The notes beneath the pieces are model-generated. The model searched no databases. It was not told the DNA's origin and saw only the letters and a program-made list of their open reading frames with translations. The translations under genes were made by a program, and so were the position numbers. 64,000 nt of DNA, taken from contig JAXHMK010000009.1 of NCBI GenBank assembly GCA_034521495.1, positions 613,001 through 677,000 on the forward strand, read 5' to 3'. Positions 17,584-27,450 of this stretch are shown one piece after another. Position 1 is the stretch's first letter. Each line of letters opens with the position of its first letter. This DNA is from Balneolaceae bacterium. Its GTDB lineage: Bacteria > Bacteroidota > Rhodothermia > Balneolales > Balneolaceae.

Positions 17584-19503
17584 ATGAAGTTAGATTCAAA
17601 AGTACCTTCGGGTCCCTTAGAAGAAAAATGGACAAACCATCTGCAGGATATTAAACTTGTAGCTCCAAACAATAAGCGGAAGTACAATATCATTGTTGTT
17701 GGAACGGGTCTTGCGGGTGCATCAGCAGCTGCGAGCCTGGCGGAACTTGGATATAATGTAAAATCATTTTGTATTCAGGATTCAGCCCGCAGAGCTCACA
17801 GTATTGCGGCACAGGGTGGAATTAATGCAGCGAAAAACTATCCGAATGACGGAGACAGTGTTTGGCGGCTATTCTATGATACTATTAAAGGCGGTGACTA
17901 CCGAAGCCGTGAATCTAATGTGTATCGCCTTGCCCAAAATTCGAACGAAATAATAGATCAGGCTGTAGCCCAGGGAGTTCCATTTGCCCGGGAATATGGT
18001 GGACTTCTGGACAATCGATCTTTTGGTGGAGCACAGGTTTCCCGAACATTTTATGCACGAGGACAGACGGGACAGCAGCTTCTTTTGGGTGCCTATCAGG
18101 CCATGATGAAAGAAATACACTCAGGGAAAATTGAGTACTATCCAAGGCATGAAATGCTGGACCTGGTTACAGTTGATGGCCGGGCGAGAGGAATTATTAC
18201 CCGCGACTTGGTTAAAGGGGATATCAACAAATTTGAAGCTGATGCTGTTGTACTTTGTACAGGTGGTTACGGCAATGTTTTTTATCTCTCCACAAATGCA
18301 AAAAACTCAAATGTAACGGCCGCGTGGCGTTGTCATAAACGAGGAGCGGCATTTGCAAATCCTTGCTACGTTCAGATTCATCCAACCTGTATTCCGGTAT
18401 CCGGTGATTATCAGTCTAAACTGACACTTATGAGTGAAAGTTTGAGGAATGATGGACGTGTATGGGTTCCGAAGAAAAAAGGAGATGAACGCCCACCAAA
18501 CGAAATCCCGGAAGATGAACGGTATTACTATTTAGAAGAGAAATACCCAAGTTTTGGCAATCTGGTACCGCGTGATGTTGCATCCAGAAATGCAAAGCTT
18601 GTGACGGATGACGGCATGGGTGTCGGTGAAACCGGTAAAGCTGTTTACCTCGATTTCAGAGATGCTATCAAACGAGATGGTATCGAAACCATTCGTGCGA
18701 AGTATGGAAATCTGTTCGATATGTATGAGAATATCATGGACGAAGATCCATACGAGGTGCCTATGAAGATTTTCCCGGCAGTTCACTATACAATGGGCGG
18801 CCTTTGGGTTGATTACAACCTGATGAGTAATGTTCCCGGACTTTTTGTAGCCGGTGAAGCGAATTTTTCTGATCACGGTGCCAACCGGCTTGGTGCAAGT
18901 GCATTGATGCAGGGACTTTCTGATGGATACTTTATCATACCCTATACTATTGGAAACTACCTGGCAGAACATAAAACCGATGATCTCTCTACGGATCATG
19001 AGGCGTTTTCAGAAGCAGCCGAAACGTCAGAAGCGCAGCTCAAAAAATTACTCTCCATTCAAGGTGATAAGACCATTATTGAATTTCACCGGGAACTCGG
19101 TAAGATCATGTGGGATAAAGTCGGTATTTCCCGGAGTGAGGAAGGGCTTGAAAAGGCAATTGAAGAGATTCGGGAATTGCGCGAAGAATTTTGGACCAAT
19201 GTTCGGGTGCCCGGAGAGATGACTTACTACAATAAGTATCTTGAATTTGCCCTTAGAGTGGCAGATTATTTTGAACTGGCCGAGCTGATGGCGATTGATG
19301 CTCTCGATCGGGAAGAATCCTGCGGTTGCCATCTTCGGGATGAATATCAAAGCGAAGAGGGTGAAGCTATTCGAAATGACGAGGAATATTCATACGTCTC
19401 TGCGTGGGAATACCTGGGTGTGAACGGAAAACTCAACACCAAGCTTCATAAAGAAAACCTTGAGTTTGAATTCGTGGAACTGAAGCAAAGAAGCTATAAA
19501 TAA
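17584..19503 (+). CDS. sdhA: succinate dehydrogenase/fumarate reductase flavoprotein subunit
   Basis: 639 residues. The FAD site begins [20 protein letters not shown] (residues about 37-56), and the covalent-flavin histidine lies in [20 protein letters not shown]. Substrate-site pieces include [19 protein letters not shown] and [20 protein letters not shown], and a C-terminal helix domain with [14 protein letters not shown]. It oxidises succinate to fumarate in the TCA cycle, on the cytoplasmic face. Length of about 640 fits the type B family of Bacteroidota and epsilon-proteobacteria. It follows sdhC by 33 bases. Confidence 0.96.
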   Translation: MKLDSKVPSGPLEEKWTNHLQDIKLVAPNNKRKYNIIVVGTGLAGASAAASLAELGYNVKSFCIQDSARRAHSIAAQGGINAAKNYPNDGDSVWRLFYDTIKGGDYRSRESNVYRLAQNSNEIIDQAVAQGVPFAREYGGLLDNRSFGGAQVSRTFYARGQTGQQLLLGAYQAMMKEIHSGKIEYYPRHEMLDLVTVDGRARGIITRDLVKGDINKFEADAVVLCTGGYGNVFYLSTNAKNSNVTAAWRCHKRGAAFANPCYVQIHPTCIPVSGDYQSKLTLMSESLRNDGRVWVPKKKGDERPPNEIPEDERYYYLEEKYPSFGNLVPRDVASRNAKLVTDDGMGVGETGKAVYLDFRDAIKRDGIETIRAKYGNLFDMYENIMDEDPYEVPMKIFPAVHYTMGGLWVDYNLMSNVPGLFVAGEANFSDHGANRLGASALMQGLSDGYFIIPYTIGNYLAEHKTDDLSTDHEAFSEAAETSEAQLKKLLSIQGDKTIIEFHRELGKIMWDKVGISRSEEGLEKAIEEIRELREEFWTNVRVPGEMTYYNKYLEFALRVADYFELAELMAIDALDREESCGCHLRDEYQSEEGEAIRNDEEYSYVSAWEYLGVNGKLNTKLHKENLEFEFVELKQRSYK

Positions 19504-19648
19504 TCTCGATCTCTCAAAGAAACAGACAGACAAGAAAATTTTAGTTTTTAACCAACGACTGAAAATAAATTGAATTGATTTTAACGCCGCTGAAAGTTTA
19601 AATAATATTATTTGATTTAATTTTTAGCGCCCCTATAACTAAGGCAAT

Positions 19649-20398
19649 ATGGCAGATTTGATGACGATACATCTCAAAGTTTGGAGACAAAAAAATGCGA
19701 ATGATTCCGGTCGTTTTGAGGACTATACTCTCGACGAGGTTAACGAACATATGTCTTTCCTTGAAATGCTGGATGTTCTCAACGAAAAACTGATGATGGA
19801 CGATGTAGAACCAATTGAGTTTGATTACGACTGCCGTGAAGGAATTTGCGGATCGTGCAATCTCGTAATTAATGGCCGGGCACACGGTCCGAAACACAAG
19901 ACGGCTGTCTGCCAACTCCATATGAGAAATTACAATGATGGCGATACAATTGTCATTGAACCTCCAAGAGCAGCATCATTTCCGGTGATTAAAGATTTAG
20001 TCGTCGATCGTTCCGCCTTCGACCGAATTATTGAAGCGGGCGGTTATGTATCTGTCAAAACAGGGTCGGCGCCGGAAGCAAATCTTATTCCAATCGCCCA
20101 GGATACAGTAAATGAATCGTTTGATTTTGCTACCTGCATAGGTTGTGGTGCGTGCGTGGCTGCTTGTCCGAATTCATCTGCATCTCTGTTTACAGGTGCC
20201 AAGTTGGGTCATTTGAATATGCTTCCCCAAGGTCAACCTGAACGAGAAAAACGTACCATCGCAATGGTTGAACAGATGGAGAAAGAAGGGTTTGGTGATT
20301 GTTCAAACCACGCTGAATGTGAAGCGGTTTGTCCGGTAGGAATTAGTATTGCAGCGATAGCCGAGATGAGAAAAGATTATCTGAAGGCTGTTATTTAG
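19649..20398 (+). CDS. sdhB: succinate dehydrogenase/fumarate reductase iron-sulfur subunit
   Basis: 249 residues. Plant-type [2Fe-2S] ligands CREGICGSCNLVINGRAHGP, with a last Cys about 12 residues on; then CIGCGACVAACPNSS and a third cluster CSNHAECEAVCPVG. This gives the [2Fe-2S], [4Fe-4S], [3Fe-4S] relay between flavin and haem. It is 145 bases after sdhA, a rather wide gap for this operon, and no second promoter was identified in it. A rho-independent terminator candidate follows at 20521. Confidence 0.95.
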   Translation: MADLMTIHLKVWRQKNANDSGRFEDYTLDEVNEHMSFLEMLDVLNEKLMMDDVEPIEFDYDCREGICGSCNLVINGRAHGPKHKTAVCQLHMRNYNDGDTIVIEPPRAASFPVIKDLVVDRSAFDRIIEAGGYVSVKTGSAPEANLIPIAQDTVNESFDFATCIGCGACVAACPNSSASLFTGAKLGHLNMLPQGQPEREKRTIAMVEQMEKEGFGDCSNHAECEAVCPVGISIAAIAEMRKDYLKAVI

Positions 20399-20520
20399 AT
20401 TACTTTTGATAAGTCACTGCAAGAGTGCCTGCCTTAGTGATCTGAGCGGCTATTTGTTAATGTAGAGCCGTCTGGAAATTCTATTTGATAATTGACCTTT
20501 GATATAAAATTGGTTCTTCA

Positions 20521-20547
20521 AGTCCTGTTTTTTCAGGGCTTTTTTTA
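20521..20547 (+). terminator. rho-independent terminator after sdhB
   Basis: A 6-bp stem GTCCTG / CAGGGC (one G-T pair) with a T6 loop, followed by a run of seven T. It lies about 120 bases after the sdhB stop and before the next gene, on the same strand. Confidence 0.6.
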
Positions 20548-20664
20548 CTTTTAGAAGAAACTCTGAAAACCAGCCTGTCGTATAACTTTTAAATGAGACG
20601 TTACAATCAAATAGTAGAGAAAGTTTTCGTCTGATAATTTAAAACTAACGGTGAAAAAATCTTT

Positions 20665-21387
20665 ATGAAGAGAATTTTAATACTTACAGTATTTCTATTT
20701 ATTGGCTTTTCAGGTTCAATATATTCCCAGGAACTTCAAGCTGCTTTTGATTTCGGAGTCGGAATTCCACAGGGTGATTTTCGGCAGCAGTCTGATCACA
20801 TTGGTGGCGGAATAAATGTAATGGGCGGATACAGGTTGCCAAACTCACCGGTAATGCTGGGATTGGAGTTTGGATTTATGAATTTCGGAACAGATACCCG
20901 TGAAGAAGCCTTAAGTAAAAATATTCCAGATGTAAGAGTGGAAGTTGAAAATAGCTATAACCTCGTTCATGGAGATTTACTGCTCCGATTAATTGCACCA
21001 CCTTCAACGATCCGGCCATATGTTGACGGACTTTTTGGCTTTAACTACTTCTTTACAGAAACGGTTATACGCGACCGGGATAATTTTTTTGATGATGAAG
21101 AGAAGCTCAGTGATACTAATTTTGAAGATACGGCACTCAGTTATGGTTTTGGGGCCGGGTTACAGATCCGACTGTGGCAAAAACGTGATGAAGTAACACA
21201 AGCACCGGATGACATTGAACCCTCTTCAGTGTATATGAATCTGCGCGGGCGATATATGTTTGGACGCGAAGCTGAATATTTACAGAAAGGATCAATTAGT
21301 ACGGATAATGGCAGGGTTACTTATGATGTAACCCAGTCTGCAACCAATTTGCTGCATTTAAAAATTGGTGTAGGTGTAAACTTTTAA
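20665..21387 (+). CDS. outer membrane beta-barrel protein
   Basis: 240 residues with a signal peptide (residues 1-20, ILTVFLFIGFSGSIYSQ). The mature sequence alternates polar and hydrophobic residues in strand-sized pieces, with Gly-rich turns such as GVGIPQGDFRQQ and GGGINVMGGYRLP, and ends in NLLHLKIGVGVNF with the terminal Phe that BAM-assembled barrels use. About eight strands are expected (OmpW/OmpA-barrel size). Function is unknown; a porin or structural barrel is likely. Stop lies 19 bases before the RecQ start on the same strand, so co-transcription is possible. Confidence 0.75.
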   Translation: MKRILILTVFLFIGFSGSIYSQELQAAFDFGVGIPQGDFRQQSDHIGGGINVMGGYRLPNSPVMLGLEFGFMNFGTDTREEALSKNIPDVRVEVENSYNLVHGDLLLRLIAPPSTIRPYVDGLFGFNYFFTETVIRDRDNFFDDEEKLSDTNFEDTALSYGFGAGLQIRLWQKRDEVTQAPDDIEPSSVYMNLRGRYMFGREAEYLQKGSISTDNGRVTYDVTQSATNLLHLKIGVGVNF

Positions 21388-21406
21388 AATCAGATTGGGT
21401 TTTGTA

Positions 21407-23413
21407 ATGTTCGCTAACCGGATGCCCCGAATCGTTGGGCCGCCAGTTGGTAAAGTTTCAAAATTAAAGAACCTGATTTTGCCGGAAGAAATCACAATAG
21501 AAAAAGCACGGGATGCATTAAAAACCTATTGGGGATTTTCTACATTCAGGAGCGGACAGGAAGAGGCTATTCGATCAGTTTTAGAAGGAAACGATACTCT
21601 TGTTTTGTTTCCTACAGGTGGAGGGAAATCACTCTGCTACCAGGTTCCGGCGGTTATACAGGGTGGATTGACGGTTGTCATCTCTCCGCTTATTGCGTTG
21701 ATGCAAGACCAGGTACAACAGCTTAATCAAGCCGGAATTCGCGCAACCTTTCTGAACAGTACAATCTCATCGTACGAGGTAGAACAGCGGTTGGTAAATG
21801 CCCGGAACGGGATGTATAAACTGATCTACATCGCCCCGGAGCGATTATCAACAGAGTTATGGAAGGCAGAACAGCCCAAACTGAATATTGAGCTTGTGGC
21901 CATTGACGAAGCACACTGTATATCAGAATGGGGACACGATTTTCGTCCCTCTTACAGAGATATTCGAACTGAGTTTGAAGATCTGCCAGAATCAACACGC
22001 TGGATCGCTTTGACGGCCACTGCCACCCCCGAGGTAAAAAATGATATTCTTGATAACCTTGAGTTTGATGATCCGGCTGTAATCACCGGTGGGTTTAAAC
22101 GAGAAAATCTGCATTGGTGGGTTGCTAAAACAGAAAAGAAAAGATCAATGCTTAAGAAATCCGTAAAAAAAGCTGCTGGCCTGGGGAGCGGGATTGTGTA
22201 CGCATCAACCCGGAGAGAGTGCGAAGAATGGGCAAAATATTTTAGCAAAAATGGAATTAAAACAAAGCCCTACCATGCAGGTTTGGATACAGATGTCCGA
22301 AATAAGATTCAGAATGATTGGATTGACGGCGAAATATCGCTGGTAGTTGCAACCAATGCATTTGGAATGGGGATAGACAAGGCAGATTGCCGGTATGTAA
22401 TCCATTATACAATTCCATTTTCACTCGAAGCCTATTACCAGGAAGCTGGACGCGCGGGACGGGACGGGGAGATTAGTTACCCGATTTTAATCTATAAAGA
22501 GAGTGATGTACAGTACCTGAAGAGTCGTGTGGAACAGAATTATCCCGATTCGGAAACGCTTCAGAAAGTGTATGACGGCCTTTGTGATGAGTTGGACGTA
22601 GCGGTAGGCAGTGAGCATGAGGCACCCGAAGAGATTCATCTCGACAAGATTTCAAGGAGAACGAAACTCTCGGTCTCGCAGATTTCAAATTCTATCAATT
22701 TATTGCAGCGCCTGGACCACTTGATCCAAATTGATCTGAGGGAACCCCGGGTAGGAGTTCAATTCATAGTAAACAGTGATTATCTACTGGAATTTATTGA
22801 TGAGTCGGAGCCTGAAAAGGGAGACTTTTTGGATAAATTATTTAGGCAATTTGGTCCTCATGTATTTTCAGAAATTCAGTACCAGGAACTGGAATATCTA
22901 ACTCAAAAGTTAGAAACAACGTCTAACCATCTTTATAAAGCGTTACGGGTTTTTGCCGAACACGATCAGATTTTAAAATTTAAATGGCAGGAAGAGGCTA
23001 AGCTTATCCAGATTAAAGAGGCACGTGTACAAAAACTTAGAATTGATACTGAACGGGCCTACAATTACCGGGATATCTTATTGAAAAAAATTGAGTATAT
23101 GGCCCGGTATGCTTCCACGGATGTGTGCAGAGAATTGTTTTTGAGGCATTATTTTGGAGAAACAGATTGCGAACCATGCGGAAACTGTGATAATTGTAAA
23201 TCGGAAAAGGTAGTACGGAATCTTGTGAGCTCTGAAGATGTGCAAAGTGTTGCCAAAATACTGGAAAAAGACGAAAAATCTTTAAGTGAAATCTCAAAAC
23301 TTGTTCAATGGAAGCGGGATAAAACAAATAAAGTACTCTCATTTATGGTTCGTGAGAATTACGTTGAAAGCGATCCGTCCGGCGAGATCTACCGGTTGTT
23401 GCGCAAGACTTGA
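21407..23413 (+). CDS. RecQ-family ATP-dependent DNA helicase
   Basis: About 668 residues from the ATG at 21407; a TTG at 21395 and a second ATG at 21422 are the other possible starts. Helicase motifs in order: GFSTFRSGQEEAIRSVLEG, LVLFPTGGGKSLCYQVPAVI (Walker A), LVAIDEAHCISEWGHDFRPS (DEAH), TATATPEV, VATNAFGMGIDKADCRYVIH and EAYYQEAGRAGRDGE. An RQC zinc site, cysteines in VCRELFLRHYFGE and CEPCGNCDNC, is present; a winged-helix region precedes the C terminus. No HRDC domain was recognised. It unwinds DNA for recombination and repair. Its last 25 bases overlap the tail of the convergent lipoprotein gene. Confidence 0.9.
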   Translation: MFANRMPRIVGPPVGKVSKLKNLILPEEITIEKARDALKTYWGFSTFRSGQEEAIRSVLEGNDTLVLFPTGGGKSLCYQVPAVIQGGLTVVISPLIALMQDQVQQLNQAGIRATFLNSTISSYEVEQRLVNARNGMYKLIYIAPERLSTELWKAEQPKLNIELVAIDEAHCISEWGHDFRPSYRDIRTEFEDLPESTRWIALTATATPEVKNDILDNLEFDDPAVITGGFKRENLHWWVAKTEKKRSMLKKSVKKAAGLGSGIVYASTRRECEEWAKYFSKNGIKTKPYHAGLDTDVRNKIQNDWIDGEISLVVATNAFGMGIDKADCRYVIHYTIPFSLEAYYQEAGRAGRDGEISYPILIYKESDVQYLKSRVEQNYPDSETLQKVYDGLCDELDVAVGSEHEAPEEIHLDKISRRTKLSVSQISNSINLLQRLDHLIQIDLREPRVGVQFIVNSDYLLEFIDESEPEKGDFLDKLFRQFGPHVFSEIQYQELEYLTQKLETTSNHLYKALRVFAEHDQILKFKWQEEAKLIQIKEARVQKLRIDTERAYNYRDILLKKIEYMARYASTDVCRELFLRHYFGETDCEPCGNCDNCKSEKVVRNLVSSEDVQSVAKILEKDEKSLSEISKLVQWKRDKTNKVLSFMVRENYVESDPSGEIYRLLRKT

Positions 23414-23789
23414 CGGAGACTGTCTGCTTGTTCCGGTGATGTTATCTGATTGTATTCCCGTTCAATGGTAACCAGCGAGTCGCGTTCTGCCCGTAAAATT
23501 TTCGACATCTCTTTGACTCGTTCCAACTGTTCATCAACCTGCTGTTCATAATATTCGTGAGAAATTCTGAACTCCTCTTCTGTAACATTATAATGTTTGT
23601 AGACCAACTGTCTCAGTTCTTCCGGCGATCTCTCCTCTAATATCTGTTGATCTAACTGGTTGATGATGGCAAACTCCATAAACATTTGCTGGTAGGTTTG
23701 CTCATCAATCAGTTCATCCGGGGAGACGACTCAGAACTACAACTCCAAAATGTCATCGACAGGATGAGTAGAATGAACAGTTTTCTCAC
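23389..23789 (-). pseudogene. DUF4296-family lipoprotein, frameshifted
   Basis: The frame from GTG 23789 (overlapping the SDR stop as GTGA) gives a lipoprotein signal peptide, RKLFILLILSMTFWSC, then SSESSPRMN and a stop. In the next frame the body continues as P-D-E-L-I-D-E-Q-T-Y and the DUF4296 helix FAIINQLDQQILEERS followed by KHYNVTEEEFRISHEYYEQQ. Total length 401 bases is one short of a full frame: adding one base to the GGGG run at 23720-23723 (minus strand CCCC) restores a 133-residue protein. DUF4296 proteins are small envelope lipoproteins of unknown role in Bacteroidota. It could be a sequencing error or a real break. The tail overlaps recQ by 25 bases. Confidence 0.75.
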
Positions 23790-24505
23790 TTCTCGTTCGG
23801 ATTTTTTGGATTCAATGGCCGAAGTGTAATTTCATTTACCAGGAAATTATCGGGTGTTTCCAGCAGGTGGATTAATGTATCGGCAACATCATCAGGTTGA
23901 AGCATATTGGAATGCGTTTCATTGCCAACTCTATCGAAAAAATGGGTTGATATTGAACCCGGAAACATGGCGGTTACTTTAATATTATGATACCTGAGCT
24001 CTTTAAATAACGCTTCACTAAAACCCCGAACTCCATATTTTGTAGCGTTGTATCCGGAAAGCTGAGGATTTCCGAGTAAACCGGCAATAGATGAGATGTT
24101 AATGATATGATTGTATTCCTCAGAATCTTTCATATATGGAACCAGTTCGTGTGTCAGGTAGAAAACGCCATTCAGATTTGTCTCAACCATAGTGTTCCAA
24201 TCCTCAATGGAAAGTTTTTCCACATTACCAAAAATACCGAGGCCTGCGTTATTAATAAGAACGTGAGGTAAAGTATCTTCCGAAAACGTTTCTTTTACCC
24301 ACTGCTGAATGTCATTGGGTTTGGTAATATCCATTTTTACGGGAATAAAAGATTCGCCAAGGTGTTCTCGAACTTCATTAAGTTTATTCAATCTTCGTGC
24401 AAGTCCGTATACCCTGGCACCTTTCGCAATCAATTTTTTACTGAATGAGATACCAATTCCGCTGCTTGCACCAGTTACAATGGCGTTTTTTCCTGTTAAA
24501 TTCAT
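23786..24505 (-). CDS. short-chain dehydrogenase/reductase (SDR) family oxidoreductase
   Basis: 239 residues from the ATG at 24505 (a TTG lies two codons upstream). NAIVTGASSGIGISFSKKLI is the TGxxxGxG cofactor motif; NINAG-type NNAGLGIFGNVEK, catalytic Ser in INISSIAGLLGNPQ, and YNATKYGVRG as the YxxxK pair follow. The arginine in ARRLNKL after the first beta-alpha unit suggests NADP. Substrate is unknown; classical SDRs of this kind include ketoacyl reductases and sepiapterin-type enzymes. Its TGA stop overlaps the GTG of the following lipoprotein. Confidence 0.9.
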   Translation of the reverse strand: MNLTGKNAIVTGASSGIGISFSKKLIAKGARVYGLARRLNKLNEVREHLGESFIPVKMDITKPNDIQQWVKETFSEDTLPHVLINNAGLGIFGNVEKLSIEDWNTMVETNLNGVFYLTHELVPYMKDSEEYNHIINISSIAGLLGNPQLSGYNATKYGVRGFSEALFKELRYHNIKVTAMFPGSISTHFFDRVGNETHSNMLQPDDVADTLIHLLETPDNFLVNEITLRPLNPKNPNEK

Positions 24506-24664
24506 AGTCAAATTTTAAAATTATCATGTTTTTATTGCTCAGTAGCATGAGTAAAAGAACAACAACTAAGTTATTTTGTCCATTTAATGAATCAATGAAT
24601 CCAAATTTATTTACTATGTTATTGTTCTTCTTCTTGAACGCTCACTCCGCTGAAAACTAATAAA

Positions 24665-25399
24665 ATGAAACCACTTTATCTTGATATTGGAAACTCTTTC
24701 GTGAAACTTGCAGAGCGAAACGGGGATGACTGGCAGATACTATTTGACGGAAAAATTAACCGGTTTGATGAACTCGTTAAATTTTTAGATTCAAAAAAAA
24801 TAGATCAAAAGATTATCCTCTCTTCAGTTCGGAAAGATATTTCTAAAAAGTTAAAATCTTCGTTGACTGAACGGTTTATTGTGGAGCGTAGTACCTCAGA
24901 TATTCCACCGAAAATGATAGATTACAAAACTACGGAGACCCTTGGTTTGGACCGGTTTTTAGTCTGCCTGGCCGCCTGGAAAGAATCAAATAATGAAGAT
25001 GTGATTGTAGTTGATGCCGGAAGCGCCTGTACTGTGGATCTAATGACAAAGGAAGGTGTGTTTATAGGCGGAATTATCATGCCCGGATTACAGATCATTA
25101 AACATTCAATGAAAAATCGTCTCCCTGAACTTCCAGAAGCACCGGACTCTATCCCTCAAGAATGGCCCGGTAAATCAACGATTGAGTGTATTGGATGGGG
25201 AGTGAATGGAGGATTCTTGATGGCTATTCAGGGATTTATTGATCAGTACAGAACCATCACAGAAAACCCAAAAATATATATAACGGGAGGAAATGCAAGG
25301 CAGATTTTGAACTGGATGGGCGATAGAGAATCTTTAAAAAGCAGAAAAAACCTGATCTGGAACGGAATGGAAGAATTTGAAAAATTAATTCAATCGTAG
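24665..25399 (+). CDS. coaX: type III pantothenate kinase
   Basis: 244 residues. LDIGNSFVKLAERNGD at the N terminus is the ASKHA phosphate-1 loop; DVIVVDAGSACTVDLMTKEG and FIGGIIMPGLQIIKHSM are the other CoaX signatures, with the GLDRFLVCLAAW segment before them. It phosphorylates pantothenate, the first step of coenzyme A synthesis, and is insensitive to CoA feedback in the family. CoaBC at 11 kb acts later in the same route. It faces the udk gene, tail to tail, with 7 bases between. Confidence 0.93.
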   Translation: MKPLYLDIGNSFVKLAERNGDDWQILFDGKINRFDELVKFLDSKKIDQKIILSSVRKDISKKLKSSLTERFIVERSTSDIPPKMIDYKTTETLGLDRFLVCLAAWKESNNEDVIVVDAGSACTVDLMTKEGVFIGGIIMPGLQIIKHSMKNRLPELPEAPDSIPQEWPGKSTIECIGWGVNGGFLMAIQGFIDQYRTITENPKIYITGGNARQILNWMGDRESLKSRKNLIWNGMEEFEKLIQS

Positions 25400-25406
25400 A
25401 GAGAAA

Positions 25407-26033
25407 TTAATGCCTGCTCAACCTGTCTTTGATGAGTGCATTAACCATCTGCAAGGCTACCCGGTTTTCTCCGCCTCTTGGAATAATGATATCTGAATAG
25501 CGCTTACTCGGTTCCACAAATTCCAGGTGCATGGGCCGCACAAACTTTTCATACTGATGTAAAACGCCATCAAGGTCCCGGCCCCGTTCAGAAATATCGC
25601 GTTTCAACCGGCGCAAAAGGCGAACATCATCATCTGTATCAACAAAAATTTTTATATCCATACGGTCCCTTAGATTCGGCTCGCTAAAAATCAGAATACC
25701 GTCAATGAGAATAATTTTTTTGGGTGATGCGGTGATGCTCTTGTCAGTTCTTGTATGGGCTACAAAATCATATACCGGAATATCAATTTTATACCCTTGC
25801 TTCAGCGCATCGAGGTGGCGGATCATAAGTTCTGTTTCGAGCGCAGATGGGTGATCAAAATTCTGTTTCTTGCGCTCTTCCAACGGTAGGTGGCTCAGGT
25901 CACGATAGTAGGAGTCGTGTTCTATGAGTAAAACATTATCTTCACCGATACTCTTCACAATATTGCTGACAACCGTGGTTTTTCCTGAACCGCTCCCGCC
26001 GGCTACACCTATGATAAGCGGAGAATTACTCAT
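25407..26033 (-). CDS. udk: uridine kinase
   Basis: 208 residues from the ATG at 26033. LIIGVAGGSGSGKTTVVSNI is the P-loop; LLIEHDSYYRDLSHLPLEER, NFDHPSALETELMIRHLDAL and PVYDFVAHTR are nucleoside-binding motifs; then IFVDTDDDVRLLRRLKRDI and the RGRDLDGVLHQYEKFVRPMH block. It phosphorylates uridine/cytidine in salvage. The frame stays open further upstream, but the ATG overlaps the amidase stop as ATGAGTAA, which gives normal length and coupling. The longer frame would place about 34 non-homologous residues inside the amidase gene. Confidence 0.92.
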   Translation of the reverse strand: MSNSPLIIGVAGGSGSGKTTVVSNIVKSIGEDNVLLIEHDSYYRDLSHLPLEERKKQNFDHPSALETELMIRHLDALKQGYKIDIPVYDFVAHTRTDKSITASPKKIILIDGILIFSEPNLRDRMDIKIFVDTDDDVRLLRRLKRDISERGRDLDGVLHQYEKFVRPMHLEFVEPSKRYSDIIIPRGGENRVALQMVNALIKDRLSRH

Positions 26034-27276
26034 TACTGGCTGTACTGGCTTGATCAATACTTCTGTCGTATTCTGCTTTGAAATTCCGGATCGCCCGAAA
26101 AATGGCTGAAGCCAAAATTGTCTGGCCGTATTCACTGTTCATATATCGGGCTTCATTGGGATTGGAAAGAAACCCAAGTTCAACAAGGATGGCGGGTGTG
26201 GATGCATGCCATAATACCATCAATCCGGCTTGCTTAACCCCTCTGGAACGTCGTTGTGCCCGATTCCGAAACTGATTTTCGATCATGGCTGCAATTCGTT
26301 CGCTTACTGCAATGTTCCCGGCATTGGCAAGTTCGTATATCAACAGTTCCTCTTCGCTGAGCTGCTCTTGTCCGCCATTTTCTTCAAGATTCACCACGCT
26401 GTTTTCGCGTTTCATAATCTCCAGTGCCGATTCACTTCGGTGCATTCCCAGGAAGAAAACTTCCGAGCCGTAGGCCCTTGAATCATTCACGGCATTTAAA
26501 TGAATGGACAGAAAAAGGTCGGCCTTTGCCCGTGTTGCGATGAGTCCGCGTTTGTCTAATGGTACAAAGGTATCGTCTTCGCGCGTGTAGATAACCTCCA
26601 TATCCGGAATGTGTTCTTTGATATAGTTACCAACCCGAAATGCTACCTCAAGTGCAATATCTTTTTCTTGAAGCCCAAGCCGCCGGTTCATTGATCCGGG
26701 ATCATGGCCTCCGTGCCCCGCATCAATCACAATAGTGTTAAATTCTCTGCCGTCTCGAATTGGCACAGTCGCCTCATCTTCTCCACGCATAAACTCTGTG
26801 GTTTGCCTCTCTTTAAAATCGTGCCAATAGATAAAATCCGTTTCATCTGTAATTTTGGTGATTTCATCTTCAGTTGTGTATTCAAGCGCAACCAACATGT
26901 CATTGCTGTTACGATCGGGATAAGCAGCAGTCTTTACAAACATCTCTTTATCCAGAAAAATATCGAATCCAAACCCTTCCGTATTTTTATGATAGTCGAT
27001 ATGATTATATGCCGGTGATTGATCGGGATGGATAAAATCAAGAGTATCTAAGTTTGGAGAATAGAGCATAACCTGGATGAGATCCGGTGCCGGCTGGGAG
27101 ACAGCAAACGAGTCAACTGCTTCTGAGAGATGATACCGAAATACATAACCTTTGCCATCACTTCGCTCATGCACAGAAATTCTGTTGAGTTGATTTTGGG
27201 CCGGCAGTTTTTCCGGAAGCCATGCAATAAGCAAGCCAAGGAGGCACAGAATGGTAAGAATTGGCGTTCTTTCCAT
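26026..27276 (-). CDS. N-acetylmuramoyl-L-alanine amidase (Amidase_3) with N-terminal signal anchor
   Basis: 416 residues. A signal segment (ILTILCLLGLLIAWLPEKLP) is followed by a beta-rich AMIN-like region (residues about 35-160) and then the zinc amidase domain: FNTIVIDAGHGGHDPGSMNR (zinc His), EKDIALEVAFRVGNYIKEH with the Glu ligand, FLSIHLNAV, and the catalytic ILVELGFLSNPNEARYM. It cuts the amide bond between MurNAc and the stem peptide in the periplasm, for cell separation and wall turnover. It overlaps udk by 8 bases. Function of the N-terminal region in localisation is inferred. Confidence 0.9.
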   Translation of the reverse strand: MERTPILTILCLLGLLIAWLPEKLPAQNQLNRISVHERSDGKGYVFRYHLSEAVDSFAVSQPAPDLIQVMLYSPNLDTLDFIHPDQSPAYNHIDYHKNTEGFGFDIFLDKEMFVKTAAYPDRNSNDMLVALEYTTEDEITKITDETDFIYWHDFKERQTTEFMRGEDEATVPIRDGREFNTIVIDAGHGGHDPGSMNRRLGLQEKDIALEVAFRVGNYIKEHIPDMEVIYTREDDTFVPLDKRGLIATRAKADLFLSIHLNAVNDSRAYGSEVFFLGMHRSESALEIMKRENSVVNLEENGGQEQLSEEELLIYELANAGNIAVSERIAAMIENQFRNRAQRRSRGVKQAGLMVLWHASTPAILVELGFLSNPNEARYMNSEYGQTILASAIFRAIRNFKAEYDRSIDQASTASNE

Positions 27277-27450
27277 CGCGATGGGTTATATTATCGGAGA
27301 TATTGTCTGGATGATATTACCTAAATGTACTGAATATTTTAAGATTAGATAAATTTAAAGTGTGTACGCTGCCAAAAATCTGTTTAAAAATTGGATGCGC
27401 TATCTATAGAAGTTCCAGAATCTCTCTTAAAAGGGTTAGTACTTCAAAAA

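Noticed and set aside
26034-26135. Longer start of udk at 26135
   Set aside because: The extra 34 residues are inside the amidase gene; the ATG at 26033 gives the proper uridine kinase start and the 8-base overlap.
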